Positions 12,446 through 23,625 are shown, numbered from the stretch's first letter. The stretch: 64,000 nt of DNA from Isoetes taiwanensis (GCA_021234155.1 JAJEKV010000020.1:5196563-5260562), one strand, 5' to 3'. The notes: generated from the sequence alone by a model not told the origin. Made by a program: numbers and translations.

Positions 12446-12675
12446 GTAGTTCCTTGACTATGCGAGATCTCCCCTATTTTAGGTTCCTATTCTCGTCTAT
12501 TTCCTTCATCAGCTCCTCAACGTGCATCTCTTCTTCTTGGAGTTTCAAGCCCCACCCGCCCGCCCTTGTTTTCTTTTGTCATAAAGGTATTTTCCTTGGT
12601 TGTTGGCCCTAGTGCCAGTTGGAGGCTTTCATGCCAGTTGTTGGCCTTAGCGCCTGGATGGAAGCCCTTGTGCTT

Positions 12676-12900
12676 AGTTGGAGACCCTTGAGTCTTGTGG
12701 GCCTTTGTGCCTATGGGGAGGCGGATGAGTCCGAGGGGCCTTTTTTAGCTTATTTTTTCTTTTGTTTTGCAGATACCAAGCTGCTTAGTTGGAGAACCTA
12801 GAGTCTTGTGGGCCCTTGTGCCTATGGGGAGACCCTAGAGCCTGGATGAGCCCGAGGGGCCTTTTTAGCTTATTTTTTCTTTTGTTTTTGCAGATACCAA
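12676..12900 (+). repeat. Tandem duplication, unit about 110 bp
   Basis: The block running from TTAGTTGGAGACCC through GCAGATACCAAGCTG is present twice in direct orientation with small differences (for example CCTATGGGGAGGCGG against CCTATGGGGAGACCC). It may be part of the DIRS terminal repeats. Confidence 0.7.
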
Positions 12901-12962
12901 GCTGGGAGGATGCGGTAATTGATATGTCAAGTTGAGAGTGGATCCTAGTTCCTGTCTAAAGA

Positions 12963-13557
12963 TTGTTACAGTTTATGCGCGAACTTTGTTCTAATCTAGT
13001 TCATGAATTTGTACTTGATAGTGGAGCTGAAAGATCAGTAGTTACCTCTACTGATCTACTAGCAGGTGTTACGAGCAATCAGAAGCTGAGTTACGTCCAG
13101 CTAGGAAATGGGGACTTGCAGAAGGTTTTTGGGAAAGGAATGCTACAGCTATTTGATTTGCAAGGAAATATAGTAGATATACAGAATGTATTATGTGCAC
13201 CAAGTTTGTGTAAGAACCTTATATCTGTTAATTAACTTGTAGACTTGGGATATGAGTTAAAGTTTAAATAAATCTAGATGTAGTGTGTTTTTTTTTAGAA
13301 ATGAAATCAAATTTATTGCAAAACGAGTTGGAAGTCTCTTTCAATTTACAAATAATATTGTTGAGAGCATAAATGCTTCGTCAATAGCTGGTGTAAAACT
13401 TTGGCACAGTAGACTTGGCCACACGCACATGGATAATGTGAAATACATGTTAAAAAAGGGAAAGATAATTGGTGAAGATGACGCAAATAAAAGATATGGA
13501 CATCTCTTAAACAACTCAAAACAGAATACATGCTTGCTGAAATCAATGAAACCATTA
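12963..13557 (+). pseudogene. Copia pol fragment: protease and GAG-pre-integrase
   Basis: The first part reads FVLDSGAERSVVTSTDLL, the aspartic protease active site (DSG) of Copia, followed by LQKVFGKGML and NVLCAPSLCKNLISVN. After a stop near 13,233 the frame continues with VKLWHSRLGHTHMDNVKYM, the GAG-pre-integrase zinc-binding block that precedes integrase. The sequence ends in unrelated DNA at about 13,558. It belongs to the same plus-strand Copia as the LTR at 8,584, judged by order and orientation. Confidence 0.8.
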
Positions 13558-13622
13558 TAATCGGGATTAAAAAACCTCGCCCTTTCGGGTTTTTGAGGAA
13601 AAACCCTGATCATAATAGGATC
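13558..13622. repeat. 65-bp hairpin-containing repeat, copy 1
   Basis: TATAATCGGGATTAAAAAAC, then a GC-rich CTCGCCCTTTCGGG and GAGGAAAAACCC. A second direct copy lies at 14,721-14,786. Read on the minus strand it resembles the 3' UTR hairpin of the LINE ends at 8,345 and 47,484, so it may mark the 3' ends of small LINE- or SINE-like copies. Confidence 0.6.
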
Positions 13623-13726
13623 ATTAACCAGACTAGGTTTCTAACGATGTAACAAGTTACCCTCAGGCCTACTAGCCTTGTTGGGATGAGTACATAGGTA
13701 TAGAACATGCTAACTGACATGAAGGG

Positions 13727-14464
13727 ATGCATCAGATTTAAAAGCTGAAAATGTCAAACAATTCTTTACCTCTTGATCATCATTTTCCCCTTCTGCAGCT
13801 TCTTGAGTTACATTTATCCTGGCAGCTCCTCCTCTTCTTCCAGTATTTCTAGCTCTTGCTCTAGGAACAAAACCACTCTTTCTATTCTGCCGCTTCTGCG
13901 ACCCCTTCCGTAATTTTTGGGGCTGGAACAATTTGTAGACATATGCCCAACTCCTCCACAATTAAAGCAATTAATCTCCTTATTCAGCTTAGGGCAATCT
14001 GATTTTAAATGCCGTAGCTTGTGACAATAATAGCATGGCCCTACATTCCTTCCAGATGATTCTCCTTGTTTCCTTGTTCTTGTTTGTCCTGCATACAAAA
14101 TTTCATTTCCTGCATCATCATCATCAATGTGTTTTATCTTTCTCTGCTCAAGATCAGTCCTCACAATTCTTTCTGCATCATCTCTATCCTTTGCCATGTT
14201 CCTTATAAAGGTAGGCAACATGGGATATTTTTCGAAAGCTTGGGATATCGCAAGAATCTGACCATCTACCGAAAGTCCAGCTCCCGTTGCATCTAAATCA
14301 GCAAATATGTTATCCATTTTGGAGAAAAAATCTGTAACATTGTCCTTCTCTTCATACTTAAGCATTCTTAACTCTTCATTTAGGACATTGAGCTGTGAAG
14401 ATGATTTCCTTTCATACTTGCTGATCAGATATAGCCACATCTGCTTAGGGTTCATTCCTCTCAT
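13727..14464 (-). pseudogene. Copia gag, 3' two-thirds
   Basis: The minus-strand frame starts within the UBN2/gag helical domain (MNPKQMWLYLISKYERKSS). It continues through two zinc knuckles, CYYCHKLRHLKSDC and CFNCGGVGHMSTNC (the second is a textbook CX2CX4HX4C), and ends in an acidic tail after a frame change near 13,830. Gag packages the element RNA in particles. The N-terminal third is missing beyond about 14,480, where a palindromic segment begins. It is on the opposite strand from the Copia at 8.6-13.6 kb and is therefore a separate copy. Confidence 0.8.
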
Positions 14465-14505
14465 TCTTAAAAGAATGCTTGATCCAACTTTACATGAAAT
14501 GATAC

Positions 14506-14695
14506 TTTTATCTTCTTATCGTGATACGAAGATAAGTTCAATTCTCAAAACCAGCAAGCAACTCACATGGAGAGAGAAACTGAAAGAAAAGCCCCATCTG
14601 GGTGTCTCCACTAAATAACACAATGTACAACAATGCTGATAGAAAAGCCCCATCTGGGTGTCTCCACTAAATAACACAATGTACAACAATGCTCA
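14506..14695. repeat. Duplicated segment, copy near Copia gag
   Basis: It begins with a palindrome (TTATCTTC...GAAGATAA, 8-10 bp stem), continues through AACCAGCAAGCAACTCACAT and ends in ACAATGTACAACAATGCT. The last 55 bp occur twice in tandem (14,581-14,635 and 14,641-14,694). The whole segment recurs at 16,168-16,298. No coding content. Confidence 0.8.
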
Positions 14696-14720
14696 ATGCA
14701 TTGAAAGTGTAGACTATTAT

Positions 14721-14786
14721 AGTCGGGATTAAAAAACCTCGCCCTTTCAGGGTTTTCGAGGAAAAACCCTAACGATAATAGTAACA
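14721..14786. repeat. 65-bp hairpin-containing repeat, copy 2
   Basis: Direct copy of the repeat at 13,558, about 90 percent identical by eye, 1.16 kb downstream. It flanks the Copia gag relic on the other side. Confidence 0.6.
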
Positions 14787-16025
14787 CTAATCAATGATAG
14801 GCTATAAACACAATTGAGTATAAGATGGCTTGAATAAAGCTGAAAAATCTCTCTAAAACTCCTAGACGGCTGCAATGATGCTCGATTATTCTCCTACAAT
14901 AAAGCTTCATGAAAGGGCCTGCAACCTGAAATCACGAAGAAATAGCAGAAGCTCCCAACCTATCAACCTGCACATTAGTATGAGAGCTACAAACACGCAA
15001 TGACATGCCAAGCATAGAGCTCACAATATCTCCAACCATCCACTAACTCAGGGGCACTAATCTCACAACAAACTGTACTAGGCACGAGGGCTTCCAATAT
15101 CGAATTGGCACACATGTCAAGATCTCACAATCACCACTAAAGTCATAATGCCATGAGCCACAATGCTAATGCTGCTCAACCAGAAAGCTCCACCAACAAA
15201 CTTATCATAATCACAAGGTACAAGGCACAAGGTTCTAAACATTATCATGGAGGACCGCGCTTCTGCATAAATGGTAATTCTAAAACATACTCCAAGTCAC
15301 CTTGGTGGAGCTAATGAAGATGCTCTGCAACAATAATCAACCCAGCAGACAAGGAAGCATGAGGTTAGCACAACAATGAAGCACATGGCACAAGACACGA
15401 GGGTCTTCCAACACTGGCACGAGGGCCTTCCAACACTGGCACGAGGGCCAAGAATCACAATCCCAAAACAACAATTGGCACAAGGGCCATACGTCACCAC
15501 CAAGTACACCGACACGAGGCCCTTTCCACACACTAGGCATCAACTGAATAAAGGATAGCCAAACAGTCAGGGTGGGTAGGTGAAATGTTAGGTCGATGAA
15601 GTAGCAACATGGAACAAGGAGACTAAGGCTTCCACAAATCCAACAAATCATCATTGAACATCGAAGGTGGGTGGGTGAGAAGTAGGAGATCAAAGCAGAA
15701 GCATAGAGGCGAAGATGTGTTGATGAAAAGGGAAAGGCCTGGAGGCATAAGGGCCCATCCAGCAAGTCTCAGGATCTCATTAAATGATAAACAAGGGATG
15801 ACGAGTTAAGTGCATGGGTGGAAAAGCAGATTGAAGGAAGAGCAGACGAGAGCAATGCTGAGATCAAAAGAACGTAGAGATCAGAGAGCATGAGGGCCTT
15901 ACCACGACCATACTTCCACAATGGCCAAAGGCACAACAGACCTTCAACAAAATGTATAACCACCAAGGTAAGGATCATATTAAAATGACGAGTAAAAGAG
16001 TAAGGTGCGGGGTGGGCGGGTGGGA
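14787..16025. other. Non-coding stretch with short direct repeats
   Basis: No frame with a recognisable domain. Near 15,405-15,450 the string CTTCCAACACTGGCACGAGGGC is repeated twice, and the ACGAGGNCC motif recurs up to 15,525. Open frames on the minus strand here (for example 15,337-15,765) have low-complexity content and I do not support them. Confidence 0.5.
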
Positions 16026-16298
16026 AGTAGGTTAAAGGGAGAGTCGACAAGAGGAGAACACAGATGAGCTGATGAAGATGAAAAGGGAAGAAAGGGTATA
16101 TGAAGGAGAGGCATCGTAACTACCAAGTGAGCCTAACTAACTATTGGCAATGGTTTTGAGAATTACACTTATCTTCTTATCGTGATACGAAGATAAGTTC
16201 AATTCTCAAAACCAGCAAGCAACTCACATGGAGAGAGAAACTGAAAGAAAAGCCCCATCTGGGTGTCTCCACTAAATAACACAATGTACAACAATGCT
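16026..16298. repeat. Composite of two duplicated segments
   Basis: 16,026-16,172 (from AGTAGGTTAAAGGGAGAGTC to TTTTGAGAATTACACTT) recurs at 19,480-19,605 with a small deletion. 16,168-16,298 repeats 14,506-14,635. The two segments abut here, which looks like insertion of one repeat into another. Confidence 0.75.
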
Positions 16299-17890
16299 GA
16301 AAAACAGAGGCAGTAAGTCTAGGGGCTTAGGGGTTGAAGAGCCCTAGCCCACGGCAGGAGATACTAGTAATGGTTGAAAAGGAAAAACCATTGTTGCAAG
16401 GATGGGAAAGCATAATTCTATCATAAATATTGAAGAAAAACACCGTATATTGAAGAAAAACACCGTACTTGACAACACCTCATCATAGTATGGTAAAGGC
16501 TTCCATAAACACCAGTTCTAGGAATGAGGCCAAGCAAGCCAAATAGCCTTTCAATATATATCATCAGGTCTACAAAGGCACCAAAGCTAGTAAACGTATC
16601 TCCAATTCAAGCAACTCATTGTCACCATCCATGGTATTCCCAGAGAATCCCAAATTATCAGTCAGGCTTTAGCTAGGGACTAAACAGGCAATAACACCTC
16701 AATACCTCATCAAATCCAATGGTATCATAGCTATGGACTTTGAGTAAAGGAAAGGCAAACAATGAGCTCAAGAAGGGTTATAGAAGGACGAAGGAACGTG
16801 TCCATTGTTCATAAAGCTTGCTAGAGTAGACACATAATTCATAGAAAACCACAAATCTAAGCCTTCTCAATAACTAAATATATGGGCATGGACTTCGTGG
16901 GCTAATTTCTTGTTATGGAGAGCTATAAGGAGATCTATAGTATTCAGTAATTAAGTTGGTGCTCGAGGACCCAGACCTATTCAGGATGGCAAAGTCATCA
17001 TATTGATATATAGAAGGTCGAAAGGCTAAAGTTGAAGATTGGATTCTGAATATAACATGGGCGCATAGGGTCTAGATATTAATGTTATCAAGATAAAACT
17101 AAAACGAGGTTGAAATTGGTGAGAAATCTTGAAAATAAACTTTACTACTAGGGCCCCTGTGATACAAAGAGTCACAAACCCATCTTCGTGATTAAAGAAT
17201 GTACAAGGGTCTAGATAAAATTTATAATGGCCATCAAGTGTCTCATTCTAAATTGCCGACTTTCTCTCAAATGTTGACAAATATCATCCCAACAACATCA
17301 CAAACATGTCCACTGTCCAAATTAATTAATAACAACTTGGTAAATTAGAAATCCCTTGCGGCTAAAGATAAGCATAAGATTTAAGTAGAAACTCTTGGTA
17401 ATTATTAATGGCTTCCATTTCCATTCCGTATCGATTAAGAATTAGATCGGTCCAAATTTAAACCATTATGATTGAGCTTGTATGATTGTGATTGTGATTG
17501 GGAGCAACATACCTGGCACATGTTCATGAGCCATAAAATGTCAACCACCAAACAAGAAACCAACAACTATGACAACATAATCACGCACCCAGCCCCTGTC
17601 CAAATATAAGTATAATTTCTAGCAAAACTGTTAAAAACACCGCACCTTTAGGAGTCCAAGATTCCGACACCGCCTTGTAAAGTTCAAAATCCAAAGTCTG
17701 CAAGCCTCAACTGATGAGTAAAATGACAAAACAAGGAAGTCCAGATAAATGTAATAAAACAAACATGCAAAATCGTATCTATTACAGGAAAATCGGTTTT
17801 CAAATCTTCAGCTACAGCAACTCTAGTTGTAAAGATAGATGAAAAATGCTAAGGCTGGATGGGTTGAAAGAGTCGAGAATAGAAACAACC
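16299..17890. other. Non-coding, possible degraded retroelement
   Basis: A 22-bp tandem repeat (ATATTGAAGAAAAACACCGT) lies near 16,427-16,467. TGGTATCATAGCT at about 16,723 differs by one base from a tRNA-Met primer site, hinting at a decayed Copia, but I could not find supporting coding blocks. The rest shows nothing I can name. Confidence 0.35.
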
Positions 17891-19479
17891 AACAAAGGTT
17901 AACCTTGGCACCATAATCGGTCATTTACTGAACCACGCTTCTGTGAACTCACTTTTCGAAGCTTTGAGGTCTCAAAAAGGCCTGAAAGGACTTGTCTGAT
18001 CAGCAAAACAACTTGCTCCATAGTTGCATCACACACATTTAACCATTTCACTTCCTGTATATGCCATGGGCTGAGCCGTTTCACCTGACCAAGCTCTTTA
18101 TCACACAACATAAGTTTCCTTCACATTCTAGAAAAGGTTCATTTGCTCTATTATCATCAACCTTGCCCTACAGGGCTAACGATCTGTCTAAACATAAGGT
18201 ACCTAATCTGCACAGGCTGATATTCACTAAACTTCCCACTGAAAAAATAAATCGCAGCTTTTCAAGTAAAGCCTGGTATAAAAGAGACATATTGGGGCAC
18301 ATGCCTGATCTCTCAACACATCGCAGCTTTTCAAGTAAAGCCTGGTATAAAAGAGACATAATGGGGCACATGTTGAACTCAACTTTGAAGGAAAAGCAAG
18401 AATACCTGAAGCACATGCATTATTAGCGTCATATTTGGGCAGATAAAATTCGCGCACTAACCCAGAGTTTTTTAGTCTCTTATCAGGGAAAACCATAGCC
18501 ATGCATGTGGCTTGTGCTTCTGCACAACAGGATATGGTGAGGGAGTTCAAATCTGGCAAGCACCGCTTAATCCTTCCAGAAACCATAACTCTATCTAGAA
18601 ATTAGACCTGCCTGAATAATTTGCTGATCTTGTTAAAATTGAAAAAGCATGAAAGCAAATGCCATTATTTAACTCAAACATTAATAGGAAGTAAGTAGTG
18701 CTTCTCTGCCATTATGAGTGGGCTTCACCAACTGGCGAAAGAGCCTTGCTTACTATTCCGCACAAAACTTCAGAGTTACAGACTTAATGTCCCTTCCAGC
18801 TATTTATCAAATGCCCTTTCTTCAGTAGTACTAGTGCAATCAGCATGTCTAGTCCCTGCACCCATAACTGATAAAACTAGATTGAACCCATTGTAAGATA
18901 TGGCAGAGACCACAACAGGAAAGAAAGCAAATAAAATACTTATCTAGAATCTCCTCTTCTTAAGTTGCTGAAAATAGGACGAAGTAGAGATATACTTCTT
19001 TGTTACTTGTCTGGCCCAATATTCTCGCCTAAATCTCAGCCAAAGAAGGCACAAAAACTAAAGCAGAAACGAAAGCAGAGCGGGCGAGTTGAGGGGTCTG
19101 TTCCACTTATACCTATCATTTCTGTCCCTGCTTCTTATGAATCACGAAATGCACAAGGCTCTCTAGTGCACCCTAGAGTGATCTGCCAGATAGAAATAAA
19201 GCACAACAGGTTTTGCAATCTGAGAGATACACAACGATTCTGAAATCCGGGACAAAATCCCCCGAGACACCAAGTTGCGCCTGATTGAATTGCATGTAAT
19301 CTGAGGCCCATTAAAAAGCATGAATAAAACTTCTGTCTGTGATGCAGTCGGAACAAGCAAACTACGGCAAGAGAGAGCATGGAGGAAAGAAAATCGATCC
19401 TCCAAAAATGGACAAACCCTAGAAGCACGGAATTTCAAGGAAATTTAGAAGGCTTGAAAGCAGCTACGGACAACAAGCG
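17891..19479. other. Unassigned region with a tandem duplication at 18,252-18,376
   Basis: A unit of about 65 bp starting CGCAGCTTTTCAAGTAAAGC occurs twice (18,252 and 18,319). Several frames are open (minus 18,227-18,586 and plus 18,965-19,243) but I recognise no domain in them and see no splice structure. They could be gene fragments carried by an element or chance frames. Confidence 0.4.
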
Positions 19480-19605
19480 AAGTAGGTTAAAGGGAGAGTC
19501 GACAAGAGGAGAACACAGATGGGAAGAAAGGGTATATGAAGGAGAGGCATCGTAACTACCAAGTGAGCCTAACTAACTATTGGCAATGGTTTTGAGAATT
19601 ACACT
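19480..19605. repeat. Duplicated segment, second copy
   Basis: Direct copy of 16,026-16,172, lacking about 20 internal bases. Sequence after 19,605 diverges completely (GGCCTCTCTC against ATCTTCTTAT), giving a sharp junction right after TTACACTT. Confidence 0.75.
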
Positions 19606-19947
19606 TGGCCTCTCTCATTTTTGCACTTGATGCACTACTTCCAGCTAATTCGGCTTTGGGCTGACTGAGATGTCTAATCTGTCTTTTCTGCTTCCTGCTT
19701 ATCTTTCCCCGTAATTTTAAACTTCTCAAGCTTAATTATGCCTCTCTAGCTCCCTTCCTTCTGGTGGTTTAACAAATTTCCAAAGCCCTTCAGTATTTAG
19801 TACATCTTCCATTTTTTCTTTCCATACTTGAAAGCCTGGACCACCACTATAAACTTCTATTGCATTAAGCAAGGGTGCTCCCAGCCTGCTTGCCATAACT
19901 AAGGTCTAATACCACTATTTTTTTCTTCAACAAAATCAGTCACACAA
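19606..19947. other. Non-coding spacer
   Basis: Pyrimidine-rich sequence with no frame or repeat that I can identify. Confidence 0.4.
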
Positions 19948-19956
19948 TTATTTAAA

Positions 19957-20099
19957 GGGAAAAACTATAATATACCCCTAACTTTTTGCAAAATTCACAA
20001 CATACCATTTTGTGAATTTTTAGGGGCATTTTGTGAATTTTTAGAAAGTTAGAGGTAATGAATTTTGCAAAAAGTTAGGGGTATTTTGTAGTTTTTCCC
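19957..20099. mobile_element. Foldback MITE, Mutator-like, 143 bp
   Basis: The ends are inverted repeats of about 40 bp beginning GGGAAAAACTATAATATACC on the left. They are flanked on both sides by the 9-bp direct repeat TTATTTAAA (19,948-19,956 and 20,100-20,108). A 9-bp target duplication is the mark of Mutator-type transposases. The element is almost entirely terminal repeat with a short centre, so it depends on a transposase encoded elsewhere. A related GGGTATTCTGG-type sequence sits at 23,870-23,930. Confidence 0.85.
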
Positions 20100-20108
20100 T
20101 TATTTAAA

Positions 20109-20489
20109 TAGGTAGACAAAACTTTTTGACTAGGCAAAACTTTCTGGGCAAATTATATCTCCAATTTTTATAAATCAAATCATTTACAATTTTACTGTAG
20201 CAAAGTGATTGACCTTTTTTTTTTCAGCACTGTTGACCATCTGCATATCTCATGAGAGCCCAAGCGATCACCTTGGATCTTCCTTTCTTGACTCTCGAAT
20301 CCAAGTTTTGGCCATTTCCCCTATGTATCCGACTCCTTCCATGTTCCTATACGTTTTTCATTCCGTATTTTTCCTGTCAGTTTTTTTTCCTTGTTTTCAT
20401 ATTCGACCTTCTCGTCTTTTTTCCAAGGTGCCGATTTTAGAGCTCAATTCAAGATATTCCATATGACCTTTACTCTGATATTCATACAT
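20109..20489. other. Non-coding spacer
   Basis: AT- and pyrimidine-rich. Two overlapping plus-strand open frames at 20,209-20,466 are hydrophobic and show no domain; I do not support them as genes. Confidence 0.4.
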
Positions 20490-21830
20490 TGAATATGCAT
20501 GATATTCACTTACACCAGTGCCGGGAGAAATCCTCCTGTAATGCCCTGTTGAACATGGCAGTTATAATCGGTACTATGGATGGCCCTGCCCACTTGAGCA
20601 GCCTGCCTGCATTCCATCCACGTCCGGCGCTTTTCCATTGGCTAGACGCTGTAAGTTCTAGTCTACATCTACCTCTGTGATTTCCAACATCGGGCCCTGC
20701 TGTGGGGGTCGCGCTACCTGTGCCCCATGAGGATCATAGAGCTGCTTCAAGTATTGTCTACACTTGCTCTAGGGTGATGTCCCATGTAGGTTGTACTGAT
20801 TTTTTGAGTACCCTTTGCCAGAAGGTCCTGGGATGACGGTCCAAGAGGAATTCCTATTGATAGGTCTCGATGTACTTGGCTTTCCTAGCCTTACGGAAAA
20901 GTCGATATTATCTGACCACATTGGGCGTAGGAGCAGGATCTGTGACTTGGCGGAGACAACGTTTGTGTTCCTTTCACTCAACAACAGGAAAATTATAGTC
21001 TCCGAAGACCTTCTAGGGTGGCTTCTTCCAAAGCACATTTCTGCGGCATTCCCTAGGATGCCAATCAGCCTGCCCATCAGTTGCTCTAGTGTGGAGAATT
21101 GGAGAATGCCTGTCAAGTCATCTATGAGCATCCGACGTAAGCCTCTGCATGTTCATAGTCTAATTGTAGTTGTGGCCTGGGAGGAGGTACTGCACAGAAG
21201 GTTGGACAAGCTGCCAAACCAGTTGCAAGTAAAGTGGTAGTTGGTTTGAGTCCACGTCATCATCTCTATTGTCTGTTCCCACTCGGAAGTGCTTAAAGAT
21301 GTGCATATCCTGCTTAGCTACTAACACATAGTCCACCACGCTAGAGCCGCCCCCCTGGTTCTCCTGCCCGCAAGTGTGCTTGCGAGAGAACAACCACTAT
21401 GCCAGTCCATTGCATATTACCAAGTCAAAAGATACTGCAGAGCAACAATAACTGCCTACCATAGCATGTGACCTGATTGCCATATGATACCCGTGGTAAA
21501 GATCCTTTCTGAAGAGTGGAATTGCAACACATCATCAGCCAGGGGGTCAAATCTCATGTGCTGCTCTACACCTATGCGTGCATTGAAGTCCCCGACAAGC
21601 ATGGCAACACCCAACTACTTGTGTTGTTGTATGTCATCATATAGATTGGCATAGGGTTCCAACATATTCACATTCGAGGTGCGATAGAAGTTGCTCTCGG
21701 CATACGGGAAGGTAGACCGCCACAAAGAGAGGGTTGCCACTGCAGTTCTGCACATGTATCCACAGGTATCGGTTGTGCCTGTATGCTCATGGTATTCAAG
21801 CATAAAAGATTATGAACTAAATATTTTCTA
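20490..21830 (-). pseudogene. LINE ORF2 fragment: endonuclease to start of reverse transcriptase
   Basis: Read on the minus strand in several frames. The endonuclease contains YANLYDDIQQHK, AMLVGDFNARIGVEQHMRFD (about 21,530-21,600, catalytic Asp/Asn) and GSSVVDYVLV with SNQLPLYLQL in place of SDHLPL (about 21,250-21,345). These are followed by the linker (FLLDRHPRTFWQRVLKKS, about 20,850). RT then begins with LLKWAGPSIVPIITAMFNRA (about 20,560-20,620). Many stops and frameshifts. It is the same LINE family as the plus-strand copy beginning at 22,030 and lies in the opposite direction. Confidence 0.75.
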
Positions 21831-22029
21831 TTCTGGATCTATTTGCCAAATACCTTACTTATTTTTGAGATGAATGGCCCATTCAACCAAATATCTTTAT
21901 TTTGGACCATCTTGCTCCACATATAACTAACATTATAGAGTCCTCTAGAAATTCAATGGTACTACTTCCCTAATAATTATTCTACTTTAAGGTTAATGGT
22001 ATTTTATGCTTAATAGTATTTTTCTACTT

Positions 22030-22944
22030 CAACGTGCGCACGAAGGTGAAACAACCCATAAGATTTGACCCCTTGCCTGAAGATGTATCGCAGCTGTGTC
22101 CTGCAAAGGGGCTTGGCCACAGGCATCAGATGACAGTCAGATCACGTGCTATGGTAGGCAATTGCTTTGCTCTGTGGTATCTTCGACTTGGTAATTTTCA
22201 ATGGACTGACACAGTGGCCCGCCTCCCCCAAGTGCACTTGCAGGCAAAAGAACCAGGGGGTTGGATCCAGTGTGGTGGACTCTGTGTTGGTGGTTGAGAA
22301 GGACATGCATATGGTCAAACACCTCCGGTTAAGCACAGATAGTAGGGATGTAGAGGTCGATTCAGACCACCTGCCACTTTACCTGCAGCTAGCCTGGCAG
22401 GCCACTCGAACTCCCTATGCGGCAGTTCCTCGCACGCGTCATCTGCAATTGGATTATAAACTTGCATATGCTTACGCCTGGATACTCACAGATGATCTGG
22501 CAGGCGTTCTGCAACATCCCACACTAGAGCAACAGATGGCCAGTTGATTGACGTGCTCGGGATGACTGCCGGAAGGCCGCTCTCGAGGGACCTCGGGGAT
22601 TACAATCTTCTCGCATAACCAGTGGTTTGATGTTGAGTGCAAGGAACTCAAGCACTGGCTCTGCCAGCTCTCAGATCCCGCACTAAGCCAAAACGGGGCC
22701 ACGAAGCAGAGCTATATGATTGAGCCCATCAGTCTTACCTGTTTAAAGTCTTGGTGGAACCCATCGTTCTATATGGGGTCGAAGTCTGGGGTTCGGTAGT
22801 ATCCCTTACTATCTAGAATGACTTGGAGCAGATGCAAAAGGCCTTCCTGCACGACCCATGGGAGTGAAGCCCATGGTCCCATATCAAATCCTATTGCAAG
22901 AGGGTTTCTTGCCTCTTCAGAGGACAACCCTTGATCGCAACATC
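22030..22944 (+). pseudogene. LINE ORF2 fragment, 5' part (endonuclease, deleted RT)
   Basis: The plus strand encodes the endonuclease end (GSSVVDSVLVVEKDMH and SDHLPLYLQL, about 22,265-22,390). After a deletion that removed most of RT it resumes in the region downstream of the RT palm (VEPIVLYGVEVWGSVVS, about 22,750-22,800; VPYQILLQEGFLPLQRTTL, about 22,875). The frame stops abruptly at 22,944 at the edge of the 27-bp inverted repeat and continues at 46,800 after the 23.9-kb insertion. The rejoined junction reads DRNIIYFQKV, as expected for this part of LINE proteins. Confidence 0.8.
22942..22944 (+). repeat. Target site duplication ATC, left
   Basis: ATC directly precedes the terminal inverted repeat. 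The same three bases follow the right terminal repeat at 46,800-46,802. Three-base duplications are characteristic of CACTA (EnSpm/CMC) transposons. Confidence 0.8.
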
Positions 22945-22971
22945 CACAACAACCCCAATACTGGGTCCACA
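22945..22971 (+). repeat. Left terminal inverted repeat, 27 bp
   Basis: Begins CACAACAACCCCAATA and ends GGGTCCACA. It pairs with 46,773-46,799 with one mismatch. Beyond these 27 bp the two ends diverge into subterminal repeats. Confidence 0.9.
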
Positions 22972-23625
22972 TGTTGTTTTTCAATGTGGTTTTTGCCAAA
23001 AAACAACATAGAAAAACTACATGGTGACTTTTGTCCGACTTTGCTAGAAACTACATGTAGTTTTTAGCCAAATTTTTATATGTGTAGTTTATTTTACAGA
23101 AAAACTACGCGTAGAATTTTGTCAAAATTATCTACATGTAGAAATTAATATGTGTTTCTACATGTTGTTTTCTGAAAGTCATTGTAGTTTTTAAGTATTG
23201 CTTTCCTAAAAGGTAGACATGTGGTTCTGAAGAAAACTTAAAAGGTCCACATATTATTTTTAACTGTCGTTTTGCAAAAAAAACAACAGTAAAAAACCAC
23301 GTAGAGAATTTCTTCTGACTTTGCTAGAAGCTACACACAGTTTTTTTTGTTCTGTTGTTTCCAAGTGTTGGTTTCCTAAGTGTTGGTTTCCTAAAGAACG
23401 ATATGTGGTTATAAGAAAAAAATGTGGTTTTACATGAAACCCACATGTGGTTTTCTTAAAATAAACATTTTCAACTGTTATTTTTCAATAAAAGACATGG
23501 TCAAACGACGTTTTCCAAAAAAAACAATATGTAAAAATTGAAAAGGAAAAGTATTGTTTTTTATCGTTTAAGCACATTGTGTTATTATTTTATACATTGT
23601 TTTAATGTTATTAAGGTTGTTTTGG
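22972..23625. repeat. Left subterminal repeat array
   Basis: Short motifs recur in both orientations: ACTACATGTAGTTTTT, CTACATGTAG, TGTGGTTTT, and AAAAACAACA. Palindromic CTACATGTAG and CTACGCGTAG cores are frequent. Such arrays are transposase-binding sites in CACTA elements; here that role is inferred. Confidence 0.7.

Larger units (their letters stand above)
9120..12900 (+). mobile_element. DIRS-like tyrosine-recombinase retrotransposon nested in Copia
   Basis: Between the Copia primer site and the Copia protease lies a separate element with the DIRS order RT, RNase H, tyrosine recombinase. DIRS elements integrate by a recombinase and lack integrase. I did not find clear terminal repeats; a tandem duplication at 12,676-12,900 may be what is left of split direct repeats. 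The ends given are therefore approximate. At least four frameshifts show this copy is dead. The Copia gag normally expected between primer site and protease is missing, so the insertion came with, or followed, a deletion. Confidence 0.7.

Noticed and set aside
13558-14786. Pair of direct repeats as LTRs of a small retroelement
   Set aside because: Only 65 bp long, with no TG...CA ends, primer site or polypurine tract at the expected places.
18227-18586. Minus-strand 119-codon ORF as a gene exon
   Set aside because: Half of it is the translation of a tandem duplication and the rest matches no domain that I recognise.
20815-21240. 141-codon plus-strand ORF as a gene
   Set aside because: It lies antisense to the recognisable LINE endonuclease-RT linker.
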